This document shows, one piece after another, positions 1-10,396 of a stretch of 64,000 nucleotides of DNA (position 1 is its first letter; every line of letters begins with the position of its first letter). A model generated the notes under the pieces. It was not told the origin of the DNA. It ran no database searches and saw only the letters and a list, made by a program, of their open reading frames with translations. Both the position numbers and the translations under genes were made by a program. Source of the stretch: Ascarosepion bandense (Eukaryota; Mollusca; Cephalopoda; Sepiida; Sepiidae); assembly GCA_037127315.1 (NCBI GenBank), contig JBBBDQ010000398.1, positions 4,686,501-4,750,500 on the forward strand. Direction: 5' to 3'.

Positions 1-334
1 GAAGATCAAATTTGACCGGTAAGCAACAACCAGGAATCGTGTCCCACAAGCGAGAAGAGCAAAAGAAGAATCTCTTAGTATAGAACATGCGGTTACATAT
101 TGCCTTTCCAATTGTGAAATATTAATACTTTGCCACTAACCTCATGCGACTCTTCAATTAAGTAGCAAGGAGAACATTTTATCAGAACACTTACCATGAA
201 AGTTTTAATAGAAATATGTTTAAAACAATTACAAATTTTTTAAATAAAAATTAAAGACATAAATGAAAACTTTTAACGCTTTGAAAATAAGTTCCTCTTA
301 CGTTGGAACTATTTAGTCTAAAACTTAGATTTAG

Positions 335-905
335 ACATGTAAACGGGATGGTCCAGGGTATGACGGTAAACTGCCTCCGGCAGCAAGGCCTTCGATTGGA
401 ATGTTGTGAGGACCTCTTAATTGCTGTTGTTCTCAGGTCCAACCTGACCCGGAGTGGTAGCACCTGTTATGATCCCAGCTATGAGCAAATAGTTAACCAC
501 CAAACTGGGGTCAAAACACTATGAAAGTATAAAAATACACTTTTATAGAATATATACATAATAACAGACTTTCATAGAAAAATATAAATTCTTGAAGGAA
601 AAAAGAATTACCAACAATACATTTTTGAAGAAGAAATTATTACCTTGACACATTTTTGAAGGAAAAAAATTATTCTCAGCAAAACATTTTTGAATACAAA
701 ACTAAGAGACATTTTCAGTTTTCTAAAATAAAATAGAATAAAACCAAAAAATTGTCATTAAAATCTGACTAAATCAACCTTCTCACTATAATCGAACATA
801 AAATATACCTAAAACTCCAGCTTTTTGGCATTAAATAACGCATAGCAGTTGATATGCCGTTAAACAAACTCAATCTCAAAGTAAACGGGGAAAACACAAA
901 AAGAG
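335..905 (-). repeat. Dispersed ~550-bp repeat, copy 1, inverted relative to 3795-4350
   Basis: The reverse complement of this stretch matches 3795-4350 over most of its length. Shared landmarks are the inner edge with GATATGCCGTTAAA, repeated short runs of the type TTTTCCTTCAAAAA, a block with CTATAAAAGT, and an outer block with GCAATTGAGAGG and CTGCCG. No transposase frame is visible between the two copies. They could be long terminal inverted repeats of a foldback-type element or two independent insertions. I do not recognise the family. Confidence 0.6.
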
Positions 906-1324
906 ATGCACGTGTTTCTTTTAGCTATAATGAATTGATTGGAAAACATATCTGGAGTCCAATTCTCCAGTGTCGTGAATTTGAACTAGACTGCCCCGTT
1001 GTTGTGGCTTTGGGTACACTAGAAGCTTTCATACCGATTATCATCCAAACCAATCTACCACAAATTAACTGAACAAACGTCCTACTGATATGCAAGACGT
1101 TCTCAATTGTGAATAATCAGTAAACGTTTGCTTCATCAATTTTTCCCCTCAGCGTCTTTGCTTATCTTTGTCACCATTTTTCTTACTACTTTTTATCTTC
1201 CTGACTCAATTCTCTGTCTTCACATAGTTGCAGGCTTACGGATATATCACTTTGAAACACCGGCACGATCACCGACATTAAGAGAGTTAAATTCCAGTTC
1301 TAATCGGATCCGTTATATTCACTT

Positions 1325-1445
1325 ACTATTCTGGGAACGAAGATGAACTGTATCCGGCAGCAAGACCTCTGATTGGGAGATTGAAGAATTTGTGAGCGGG
1401 GAACCACTACTTAATTGCGGTTGGTACCAGATCTTCACTAAACCG
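1325..1445 (-). repeat. Partial third copy of the outer end of the 335-905 repeat
   Basis: Reverse-complemented, this segment carries the same order of words as the outer edge of the other two copies: a CAATTAAG block, GTGGTTCC, TCACAA, CAATC, CAGAGG and CTGCCGGA. The rest of the module is missing. This shows the repeat is a dispersed family and not merely a single foldback pair. Confidence 0.45.
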
Positions 1446-1529
1446 GTGTGGAAGCAATTTTTATTGTTCAAGTTGAGAGTAAACAGAGATTTCATCCAAC
1501 AAAATACTATAAAGTATAGTAATATCAAC

Positions 1530-2285
1530 AATACATTTTCTAGTTTTTACATTATTCGGACTATTGTCTTCATTTTTGTTGCCATTTGTACGATGTTTCG
1601 GCCGTTGTAGGCTCCAGCCTTCTTCAGGTGCTAGGAATTTTGAACTGAACCCTTTATTACAATCACTAGTGTATATGAACTCCATTCCTTGCCTAATACC
1701 TCTTCTGGAAGTCATGAGCTATCACCTTAACGCTGTAAGTTACTTATTCACCACTACTGTAGCCTGGTATTGAACTTAAAACTCTTTGGGTCAAGTCATA
1801 TGGAAGGAGAAAGATGATCACCGCCCCCAATGGGATGGAGTTGAAATACCAGATAAAGAACGCCACTAGAAACTACGTAAACATAAAGATACAGCACGTA
1901 TGCTAATCTTAAAAAAATCTCCTAAGCCGACTAAGCATAGAAATGAACACAGTATGGAACCAGAGTTAGAGGGAGATAACTCATGACTTCCAGAAGAGGC
2001 ACTGCTACACAAGGAATGGAGTCATATATCTCAGAGATTGTAATAAAGGGTTCACTTTGAAATTCCAAGCACCTGAAGAAGAAGGCCGGAGCGTATAACT
2101 TAAAGAGTTAAGTTAAAGGGAGATAACTCATGACTGCCAGAAGTGAATTATGAAATGAGAATTATTTACTCTAGCGATCAAATTAAAGTTTTCGGTTCGA
2201 AATTCCTAGCACCTGAAGAAGGCTGAAGTGACAACGGCCGAAAACTCATAAACATGTAAACAAAGATGAGAAGAATAGCCCGAAT
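1530..2285. repeat. Three related ~120-190-bp units, one minus and two plus
   Basis: Unit one (about 1530-1735) lies on the minus strand; units two (about 1970-2085) and three (about 2125-2285) lie on the plus strand. All share GATAACTCATGACT, a CCAGAAG block, AAATTCC(A/T)AGCACCTGAAG and GGCCG(A/G)A. Units one and three also share the AATAGTCCGAATAATGT-like end. They form a locally inverted repeat of unknown family with no visible coding capacity. Confidence 0.55.
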
Positions 2286-2289
2286 AATG

Positions 2290-2602
2290 TCAGTCAGTCA
2301 GTTAAGGGCCATACGTGATACACGCTTGGGCGATCATGTCTTGAAAGAGACATGACTGACTGGGCAGAAGATTATTCCGCAGTAGGTTGCCATTGCTTTC
2401 TACGGTAGACTGGTTGCCGACCAGGGCTATAGAACCCTATCTGTCCTGTTATTTGACCCATAACTGGAAGGAATAGACGGATTAATACTTTTGCCAAGGG
2501 TATTTGCGCGTATGTGAATGCAAGGAACTCAACTGGAATTCGAACTCGGCTCTACCGATTTCTAGTTCCGAGCCGATATCCACTACGCCACAACGTACAT
2601 CC
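2290..2602 (-). repeat. tRNA-derived SINE, copy 1
   Basis: Read on the minus strand, it begins with an A-box-like segment (TGGCGTAGTGGATATCGG, around 2572-2590) and a B-box-like GAGTTCGAATTCC (2535-2547). Next come the family body (CCTTGCATTCAC, CCCATAACTGG, GGTTGCC) and a conserved hairpin near 2333-2355 whose arms spell GTCTC/GAGAC-like words. The A/B-box arrangement is that of an internal pol III promoter. Octopus is known to carry tRNA-derived SINEs (OK, OR1, OR2); which one this is would need a database match. Confidence 0.8.
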
Positions 2603-2609
2603 GAATAAT

Positions 2610-3210
2610 GTAAATAGTGTAAATACTATATTATATAAGAAGTATAGTCAAATGCATACATATTCTAACTATGTCCATTTAAAATACTACAAAACAACCA
2701 GCATGAAAAACTTTCATGGTATTAGTTCATATAATATCCTACAATTTCTTAAATAAAATCGTAACAATATATCTTGAACAAAACGACACCACGAAACACA
2801 TTACCAAGTAATCATGCCCACAAAAAAGCTGATATTACTACCATGTATTAAGTTTCGAAAACATGTGCATTACTTCCAAGCGCCCAAGAAAATTAAAAGT
2901 CGCTAATATACAACCCATAAGGAATTGATATGCTGTTAAACAGATAAACCAATGAAAAACCTACGCAAAATTAGCATTTGAAAAAGTATTACTACACCTC
3001 TGGCCATCCAGGCTATAGTTTCATCGTAAAAACTCGTATCAGTAAAGCATAATTATCTCATAATTATCTTACAATTTTAAATATTTTCCGGCTTTAAATA
3101 ACTTGAGAAAGGTGGCTAAGTCGCAAAAAACATATGCCCTAATCAAAAATCCAGTTTTTTACATTACTTAAAAGCAGGAATGTATCCAAATCTTTACTGA
3201 AACTCTTCAA
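2610..3210. other. AT-rich spacer, no gene seen
   Basis: No frame of convincing composition is present. A short piece at about 2925-2945 (GATATGCTGTTAAA) resembles the inner edge of the 335-905 repeat, suggesting further decayed copies. Confidence 0.5.
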
Positions 3211-3214
3211 ATAC

Positions 3215-3720
3215 TCTTTCCATATTTATTGTTCATCTCGGTCTTCTCAACAAAATCCAAAGAAGGGTCTGCAAAGTAACTGGTCCCGATTTAACTGCTC
3301 ACCTTCAGCTACTTTCTCACCGTCAGAATATGGCTTCCCTCTGTCTTTTCTACAAGTATTTTTACGGCTCATGGTCTGACGAGTTTTATTCTTTTGTGTC
3401 CCGCCCTCAGCAATTTACCCGTGTAACTAGATTGTCAACTAGGTCCCACCGTTTTACTGTCAAAATAGGCAAATATAACTGCCAATTCTATCAGTTTCTT
3501 TCCTAGAACTTCCCACCTGTGGAACCCCCTTCCTCATGATTGCTTCCCTGATAGCTACGATCTCCAAAAAGTTAAATGCAACATCAATCCCCATCTTTTA
3601 TCTCCGTGACTCCCACTTCTCTCTTACCCTCTCTACAACATCAGCTTTACTGTCATCCTTACTGTTGTCCTTTCTGTCTTTTCTCTCCTCTCATTGTAAC
3701 CCCCTGTGCACTGTTTTGCC
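3215..3720 (+). pseudogene. CR1-like LINE 3' end (decayed RT C-terminus)
   Basis: Across several frames it encodes remnants of the C-terminal tail that recurs through this window: a TVHLGLLNKIQRRVCKVTGPDL-like start is hinted at, then SHRQNMASLCLFYK, a YFYGSWSDE block and SHLWNP. The family's GTAGCCCCCTGC tail is reduced to a CATTGTAACCCCCTGTGCA-like remnant. Divergence and multiple frameshifts mark an old copy, closest to the one at 47690-48400. Confidence 0.65.
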
Positions 3721-3794
3721 TTTTTCTTTCTTTTATCCGGAGCTTTATAACCTCTTTTCGCAATTATCGTCAGTAGATCAATAGCTGATCCTGA

Positions 3795-4350
3795 GTCTGA
3801 GTTTGACTTTGAGCTTGAATTTAATTTAACGGCATATCAACTTATGTGGGTTATTTAATGCCAAAAAGGTGGGGTAAGGCTTTTTTTTTAACTTTCGGTT
3901 ATACTGAGAAGGTTAATTTAGTCTGACATTTTAATGAAATTTTTCTGTTTTTTATTCTTTTCTTATTTTAGAAAACTGAAAATGTTTGCTAGTTTTGTAT
4001 TCGAAAATGCTTTGCTGAAAATAATTTTTCCTTCAAAAATGTGTTCTGTTAATAATTTTTTCTTCACAAATATATTGTTGGTAATATTTTTCCTTCAAAA
4101 ACGTATATTTTTCTATAAAAGTCTTTTTTCATGTATATATTTCTATAAAAGTGTATTTTTATACTTTCATAGTATTTTGATCCGAGTTTAGTAGGTTAGC
4201 TAGTTGCCCATAGCTGGGAACCTAACAGGTGCTACCGCCCTGGGAACAGCAGCAATTGAGAGGTGGTTCTATGCTCCTCACAATCTCTCAGTCAGAGGCC
4301 TTTCTGCCGTATGCAGTTTATGTCATGTCCAGGGCCCCTTGACCCTGGAA
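3795..4350 (+). repeat. Dispersed ~550-bp repeat, copy 2, inverted relative to 335-905
   Basis: This is the plus-strand partner of the 335-905 repeat. It starts near ACGGCATATCAACTTA, continues through several TTTTTCCTTCAAAAA words and paired TTTCTATAAAAGT words, and ends near CTTTCTGCCGTATGCAG. The open frame at 3934-4191 is an accident of this T-rich composition. Confidence 0.6.
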
Positions 4351-4462
4351 ATTGAAATTTTGCTTGTCAGAAAAAAGATTTGTGATGAGAGGGTATGACC
4401 GAATTTGGCGTTGATTAGAGCCTCTAGGACTTTCCTATAACGACTTAAAACATTGATAAACC

Positions 4463-4463
4463 A

Positions 4464-4510
<47 letters not shown>
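4463..4510. repeat. (GATA)n microsatellite
   Basis: About twelve perfect ATAG/GATA units in a row. Confidence 0.95.
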
Positions 4511-5640
4511 TGTTTTATAATGTCTATATTTTCTTCATTTCTTCTTTATTTAAAAGATCACCAGAGTTTATGTGCAAGAAATTAATTACCCCAAGAGGTT
4601 AGGTTAGAATTTTGCTTAGTGAGCCTGCAACTTATATGGGTAGCTAACTATTCCTGGTATAATCTGTGTCATCGGGAATTCCTGTTCATCTATGTTTGGT
4701 AAATCGTACACAATAGCTCTTTTCGTGCAAATTTTGATGAGCCTTAACCAGAAACTGTATTGATTTTTTAAAAATTTATTGATTTCGTTTTTAAATTTTT
4801 GTATCGATTTTACGACATTATTTTTTCATAAGTATTATTGTCATCCAGGAGTTACATTTTCTTGCTTGAGATGAAACGATTATATAAAAGAAAACCTTGC
4901 AATGTCACCAATAAAATGATGTTACCTGGCTGACAATGGGACATTACTCTAAAATACGTAAAGTCGACCAAGCACAAAGTAAAATTGATCAGAACACTTT
5001 CAAATTACCATGAAAATGTTTATTGAAAATGTATATTTCGGCGTTGGCAAGCTGACTTAAGCCGAGACGCCAGATCAGTCCCGATAATATCGCTGATACT
5101 TCTTTGGATTTTATCAAGATTCTCTTAATACAGGGTAGAAGCACCAGACTATAATTAGCAGCAATATTCACTGCATGAAAGAATGGAAGACGTATAAATG
5201 GCTAAGATATATTCAGGAGATGAAAAAAATGAAAGCAAAGGATCATTCAACTAATATTTCACCCTCATTCATTTGGACTAATCCTTTCAACTCACCGTAA
5301 GAATAGAATAGATGATATTATTCTAGTCACCCTTCTCTATATATCTGTTTTTACCTCACTCCCACTTGGTAATTTTCTCTAAAAGAATTCTCGCAAATTC
5401 GTAAATTATCGATAGCAAGACAAAATATCGTCAAAAGAATCGGCATTAAAATATTTGAAGAAAATAGCAATGAGAAGTTACGTTACGGCGGCGAGAACGT
5501 AGCAGAAACCTAGAAATCAGCTGAAGAGTGATATGTGAAAAGAAAGGCCATTTCAACATTCAACACTCTGTAAATGAATACTGAATGAATTAATATATAT
5601 GCATATACAGGGCGTCAATGAATTAATTAATATATATATA
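4511..5640. other. AT-rich intergenic stretch, nothing recognised
   Basis: Only short, composition-driven frames are present. No RNA gene or clear repeat was recognised, apart from short TA runs near 5595-5640. Confidence 0.5.
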
Positions 5641-6150
5641 TCTAGGGTGTCCTTAAAGTCCATATAATTTATAACGATATTTCTGTAAAAAATGAGCTTG
5701 AACAATTAAACTTGAAAGATAATACAGTGTTTCATCAATATGGAGCTCCTTGTCACTGTGCTCTGCTTCTTAGACAGTTTCTAAATCAGGAATTTCCTAA
5801 TTAATGGATCGAAAGGATGGACCATTTTAGTGGCCTCCATGTTTGCCAGACTTGACTCCAATAGATTTTTTTATGTAAACATGTAAAAAACAATTGTTTA
5901 TGCAACCAAACCTAGTTCAATAAAATATTAAATGTGATTTCAGACATTACTGTAAATCAGTGAACTGCAAAATCGTAATAACCTTTTTATTACTAATGAT
6001 GAAGGACATGCTGAACCTTAAATAAAATTTCAATAAAACCTTAAAAAACATAGATTTACTTCTTTCTAATCCTTTTCACAAATTATTTCTATCGCAAGTA
6101 CAACTAAAGTTATAAATTTTTTTAAAGTACACCCGAGCTTTATGGACTCG
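5641..6150 (+). pseudogene. Decayed Tc1/mariner-type (IS630-like) transposon
   Basis: Between about 5737 and 5940 the plus strand encodes QYGAPCHCALLLRQFLNQEF, then WPPCLPDLTPIDFF. That resembles the QDGAPPH...WPPRSPDLTPxDFF block around the second and third acidic residues of IS630/Tc1/mariner DDE transposases. Stop codons interrupt it and the N-terminal half is absent. The edges look like weak terminal inverted repeats: GGGTGTCCTTAAAGTCC on the left, and the reverse complement of TTTAAAGTACACCC plus CTTTATGG on the right. TA-rich DNA flanks both sides, in keeping with the TA target of this superfamily. It is non-functional. Confidence 0.7.

Positions 6151-6151
<1 letters not shown>

Positions 6152-6187
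<36 letters not shown>
6152..6187. repeat. (TA)n microsatellite at the 3' edge of a ribozyme element
   Basis: A perfect TA run directly abuts the GACTA end of hammerhead motif A. Confidence 0.95.
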
Positions 6188-6190
<3 letters not shown>

Positions 6191-6243
6191 ATCCGCAGAC
6201 AGATCTGTTTTGCTGTATCACAGCTCATCAGTATGGTTAGACT
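6187..6243 (-). ncRNA. Hammerhead ribozyme motif A (3' copy, core altered)
   Basis: Read on the minus strand, this 57-nt motif has CTGATGA followed by a perfect stem II (GCTGT/ACAGC, loop GAT), then AAAAC where a hammerhead needs GAAA, then the stem III hairpin and the GTC cleavage triplet. The invariant G of the GAAA box is replaced by A, so self-cleavage is expected to be lost. Stem I has one A/T, G.T and C/G pairings with a mismatch. It lies 191 nt downstream of the intact motif B in the same orientation. Confidence 0.8.
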
Positions 6244-6377
6244 TTTTAGCGTGTATATTATCAGCATTCACGCCCAATAGCCAGAGTGCTCTACTTCAGT
6301 AATTAATGAGCGATGCGTACATGCCAGAAAATCTACCATTCTTCCAGAGTGCTCAATCAGGGTGTGAGAGCGTAAAT

Positions 6378-6434
6378 AGTCATCCGTAGACAGATATGTT
6401 TCACTGTATCACAGCTCATCAGTACGGTTAGACT
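6378..6434 (-). ncRNA. Hammerhead ribozyme motif B (complete core)
   Basis: On the minus strand the motif reads, in order: AGTCTAACCGTA (stem I, 5' side), CTGATGA, GCTGTGATACAGT (stem II with GAT loop), GAAA, a short stem III hairpin with loop TATC, the cleavage triplet GTC, then TACGGATGACT (stem I, 3' side). The proximal five pairs of stem I (CCGTA/TACGG) are all Watson-Crick, and AGTC/GACT pair beyond an internal loop. Every invariant core nucleotide is present, giving a type-I hammerhead. Activity is inferred, not shown. Confidence 0.88.
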
Positions 6435-6485
6435 CCGATTGCTTTTAACCCAGGATTGAAACCCGACCGAATTGGCGTCAGTCGG

Positions 6486-6488
<3 letters not shown>

Positions 6489-6522
<34 letters not shown>
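6489..6522. repeat. (TA)n microsatellite
   Basis: A perfect TA run begins exactly where the tRNA-like head of the ribozyme element stops. Confidence 0.95.
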
Positions 6523-6523
<1 letters not shown>

Positions 6524-6524
6524 G

Positions 6525-7090
6525 AATTGTATAATTTTTATATAATTTATGAATATTTTCCATCTCATGTCGCGGTACATTTTTGTTACAACAGTTTAGT
6601 TTCAGTTTTTCTACGTTGGCGGAGACGAGGTGTTAATAAAAATTATTATTCAGAAGCCAAGGACGTTGTGCTTTTAATGATCATTCTGTTGCCTGTCGAC
6701 TCCAAAACAGCCTGTGCCAAATCCATTTACCACGTCAGGACGGATATCATTGCAAACTTTGTCAAGCACCTCTTGATACAATGCAAAAACTCTAGAACAG
6801 ATGTGGCAACAATACTATTGCCTTTCTGTTGCGTTGTACCATGCCAGGAAACGATAAATGCATTTCAACATACGTTAACGTCAAAAATTAATGTTCTAAC
6901 CAGTATATTTTAAATTCATCTTCACAGCAGGGACGAGAAAACGAGCGATGGAATAATTTTGGTTGTCGTCGTTTTGCCGTTGAGTCGATATCTACGTTCA
7001 TACAGAAATAATATCTAAATAATTGATAACTTTATGTGGACAAGAATGTCGTGAATTTTTTCTGATATGATATTTTCAGGAAATGGGAAA
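6525..7090. other. Unassigned stretch with one 128-codon open frame
   Basis: The frame at 6527-6913 is open but begins inside the microsatellite edge, has no recognisable domain and lacks any supporting context. I treat it as non-coding. Confidence 0.4.
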
Positions 7091-7129
7091 ACTCATCAAT
7101 ACACGCCATTAAAAATAATATCAATAAAG

Positions 7130-7660
7130 ATATGAAGACGTAGAAGACTCAAGGCGGGGTAAAAGTGGGGAGAGAATTTGAGATGGGGAGGAAGTTTGAG
7201 AAAGTAGGTAGAAGTGAAAAGGGAAGGGTAAAAATTGAAAGAGGTGGGGGAGAAGAAGATAGGGAAACATAAACTAGAAAGGAAGGGAAATAGAAAGATG
7301 TTGATAAAGAAAAAAAAGGAGGACGATGGGGAGGAAATAAGTGAAAGCGAAAGAGATATTAGATAGTAAGGTAAGGGAAGGAAAAGACTAGATTTTGTCC
7401 TTCTTCGATGAGGAGAAAGAGGAAAAATTAGCAGCAAGGAAACCGGAAAGACCGCGGGAAGGCAGTAAGGGTGTAAGAATAGGGACATAAAGAATAATGC
7501 GGAAGAGGAAGAAGCCCTAAGGAGGATAGATGCACAACTAAGGGAGAGAAATAGAAAGAAAAATACCAACAGAACAAAGGTAAAACAAGAAAAATCTTGA
7601 GAGAAGAGAAGCGAGAGAGACAGTATCCAATGTCAAGAGTCACGTGAGAAGAGGAAAAAG
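7130..7660. repeat. Purine-rich (GA/GGA/AAG) low-complexity tract
   Basis: The plus strand is strongly purine-biased for about 500 bp without a fixed period. The long minus-strand frame at 7096-7569 is the L/S/F-rich product of this bias, not a gene. Confidence 0.7.
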
Positions 7661-7712
7661 GTTACAAGACGATGAAAGAAATGAAAAATTCGTCGAAAAT
7701 GGAAAAAGATAA

Positions 7713-7719
<7 letters not shown>

Positions 7720-7769
<50 letters not shown>
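7720..7769. repeat. (GA)n microsatellite
   Basis: About 24 perfect AG units. Confidence 0.95.
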
Positions 7770-7771
<2 letters not shown>

Positions 7772-7859
7772 CAATGGAAGAAAAGGCGAATGAGAAAAAT
7801 GAAGAAAAGTTAAGAAAAAAAAACGGTGGTCAAAATAGTAGAAGTGTTTCCCAATTCTA

Positions 7860-8505
7860 AACAACCTACATGTCACTATATCATACAAATATTCTAGTAT
7901 TCACAAATATATAGGTGGGGTGATATTACATAAGTGTTCAGTACTCTTCATTGCTTCTGATAAAATGTTTCTCTTTCTTAATACTTTACTTAATTTTCTT
8001 AAAACATCTTGGGTTCCGGTGTCGTATTTTCTATATTCTCTTAAAACAATTTTTACTCTATCCAATGTGCAATTCACATTTGTAAAGTTTTTTTTTTTCA
8101 GTGGTAACTGTACATTTTCTTCTTACAGGTGAGGTTTAGTCCTTTTCAACAGGTATTTCGGCAAATATCACTTTTCACATCAATACTTAATTGGATTAAA
8201 TAATCTTTTATTTTTGTTATGCATTCAAATACAACGTTTCATAAGAAACAGCATATTTTTAAAGTAAGTAACATTTTTTGCCACTTTTATCATTAATGAT
8301 TTGTTGGTTTTAAAATAAAGAAAGAAACAATGACATCAGAAATATAAACCACTTATGTGTACGTTAATCACTTCTTTCTGGTTAAATTACAGATCGTTGT
8401 TAGGCAAGTGAGACTGCTACTCAACATGGCTAAAATTGGAAAAGGTCGTAACAATTCACAAATATAAGAGAGGTGACGAAACTGTGATTTTACAATCGAC
8501 TAAAT
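7860..8505. other. AT-rich stretch, nothing recognised
   Basis: No gene, RNA or repeat recognised. Frames here are short and dominated by Phe/Leu/Lys from AT-rich composition. Confidence 0.45.
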
Positions 8506-8510
8506 GGTAC

Positions 8511-8561
<51 letters not shown>

Positions 8562-8562
8562 T
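8511..8562. repeat. (AAT)n microsatellite bounding R4/Dong-type copy 1
   Basis: About 17 perfect AAT units run straight into the 5' boundary of the retrotransposon. The 3' boundary near 11445 ends in three more AAT units. Confidence 0.95.
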
Positions 8563-8632
8563 AACTATCAGTACTGGATGAACTGAGTAGAGGAATTTAA
8601 CTATCAGTACTGGATGAACTGAGTAGAGGAAT
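8561..8632. repeat. 36-bp tandem duplication at the 5' edge of R4/Dong-type copy 1
   Basis: TTAACTATCAGTACTGGATG begins at 8561 and again at 8597, giving two nearly identical 36-bp units. It may be a remnant of a 5' UTR repeat or an insertion scar. Confidence 0.9.
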
Positions 8633-8699
8633 AAATGTAAGAACTAGGAAAAGTAGAAGAGCCGAAAAAATATAACATCAGGAATGTAAATGAAGTCTT

Positions 8700-10396
8700 A
8701 TCAGATAAAGAAAAAATAAAGCAAAAAATCCAACTGAAGGCTCAAAGAATAAGACGCTATGAAAAAAGAGCAAGATTTTACAGACAAAAGAAGATTTTTC
8801 AGACTGATACAAAGAGATTTTAGAGGGAAATAAGTAAAAAAAGAATTGAAGTGACAGTACCCACCAGAATGGAAGAAGTCACACAGTTCTGGGAAAAGAT
8901 ATGGGCTTGCCCTAAAGAACTTAACAAGGAAGTACATTGGATTACGCAAGAGATAGAACGAATGAAAAATAAACCCGAACAGACATGGTCTGGAATTACA
9001 GAAGATGATGTTAAATTTGCACTAAAAAAAGCACACAATTGGAAATTCCCAGGAATAGATAAAATTCCTAACTTTTGGCTATATTATTTAAATGCAGCAC
9101 ATAAAAAAACTAGCCAAAGAACTTCAAGAAATGGGTGACGATCCCATTAAAATTCCTGCATGGATGACCAAAGGAATTACATTTCTTCTACCCAAGAATG
9201 GTGACACAAACAACCCGAAAAACTACAAACCAATTACATGTCTTCCGACAACATATAAACTATTAACATCTATTTTAACAAAACAGACATATTTATTCTT
9301 AGAAAGAAATGACATGATACCGCTTGAACAAAAAGGGTGCAAACGTGGCTGTTATGGTTGTAAAGACCAATTGCTGATTAACAAAATGATCCTGGAAAAC
9401 TGCTACAGTACAAAGAAAAATCTTAGTACAGCCAAGATAGATTATCGAAAGGCATTCGATAGTGTGCCACATGACTGGATTTTAAAGACTTTAAATATAT
9501 ACAAGATATCGCCCGTCATCATCAATTTCATCAAACAGTGCATGTCTATATGGAAAACAACCCTTTACCTCAATCATATAAATGGAACCTATAAGTCTGA
9601 TGAAATACACATCAAAAGAGGTATATTTCAAGGTGATTCTTTATCTCCCTTACTATTCTGCATATCATTAATAGCACTAACCAGTCAACTTAATAAGACA
9701 GAATGTGGTTATAAAATAGGACAAAAGAAAATAAGCCATCTATTTTACATGGATGACTTGAAGTTATATGCTAAGAATGATAATGAGCTGGAAGGTCTTC
9801 TGCAAACTGTAAAATGCTTCAGCGAAGACATTGGAATGAAATTTAATTTGAATAAATGTGCTAAAGCTACAGTTTTACGTGGATCAATACAAGAAACATC
9901 CTCAATTAGCCTAGACCCTGCTGTAACAATAAAAGAATTGAAACCAGAAGAAGCTTATAAATACCTAGGTGTAAATGAGAATGAAAACATTCACCATAAA
10001 AAAATGAAAGAAATAGTGCGTAAAGAGTACTATAGAAGGCTACGAATGATATTAAAAACTGAATTAAATTTACAGAACAGAGTTATGGCCATTAATAGCC
10101 TTGCAATCCCAGTTGTCCAATATACCTTTAACATCTTAAACTGGACTCTAAACGACATCAGGCGAATGGATGCTAAAACAAGAAAGATTCTTTCTAAGCA
10201 TAAGATGCATCATCCAAAGGCTGATGTACACCGTCTATACATACCCCGTAAAGAAGGTGGAAGAGGTCTTATTCAGCTGGAATTGTCATACAAGACAATA
10301 ACTATTGGCTTACTAACATACATAGAAACAACAAAAGATTGGATGATACAATTAGTAAGGCAACATGAAGAAAGAAAGAAAAAAAATATTCAATAA
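8700..10396 (+). pseudogene. RT domain of R4/Dong-type copy 1 (frameshifted)
   Basis: The reverse transcriptase part copies the element RNA at the nicked target. Upstream coding (from about 8700) is cut by a TAG at 8821-8823 that is TAC (Tyr) in copy 2. The frame at 8851-9138 gives TQEIERMKNKPEQTWSGITE. A run of seven A at about 9103-9109, against six in other copies, then shifts it into the frame 9092-10396. That frame holds motif A (IDYRKAFDS, catalytic Asp kept), motif B (GIFQGDSLSPLLF), motif C (FYMDDLKLY) and motif D (MKFNLNKCAK). It stops at 10394-10396 because an A run just upstream has eight A where copy 4 has six. It is broken by a few small lesions only. Confidence 0.88.

Larger units (their letters stand above)
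6187..6489 (-). mobile_element. tRNA-headed retroelement with two hammerhead motifs
   Basis: In minus-strand order it has a partial tRNA-like head (6435-6489, with the B-box-like GGGTTTCAATCCTGGG), hammerhead B (6378-6434), a 134-nt body (6244-6377) and hammerhead A (6187-6243). (TA)n runs bound both sides. Two ribozymes as direct repeats around a short non-coding body is the plan of retrozymes, while the pol III-like head is the plan of a SINE. The schistosome SM-alpha repeat combines both features. Unlike the copy at 56140-56500, the tRNA-like head is not repeated between the two ribozymes, so the repeat unit is 191 nt here rather than 304. The element codes for no protein. Confidence 0.75.

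Noticed and set aside
2535..2602. An intact tRNA gene at the SINE heads
   Set aside because: A- and B-box-like words are present, but the acceptor and anticodon arms do not form a proper cloverleaf; these are SINE heads.
6527..6913. 128-codon plus-strand frame
   Set aside because: No recognisable domain; it starts at the edge of a TA microsatellite and no second copy or splice context supports it.
7096..7569. 157-codon minus-strand frame with hydrophobic, signal-like composition
   Set aside because: It is the complement of a purine-rich tract; the composition is L/S/F/P only and there is no domain or conservation.
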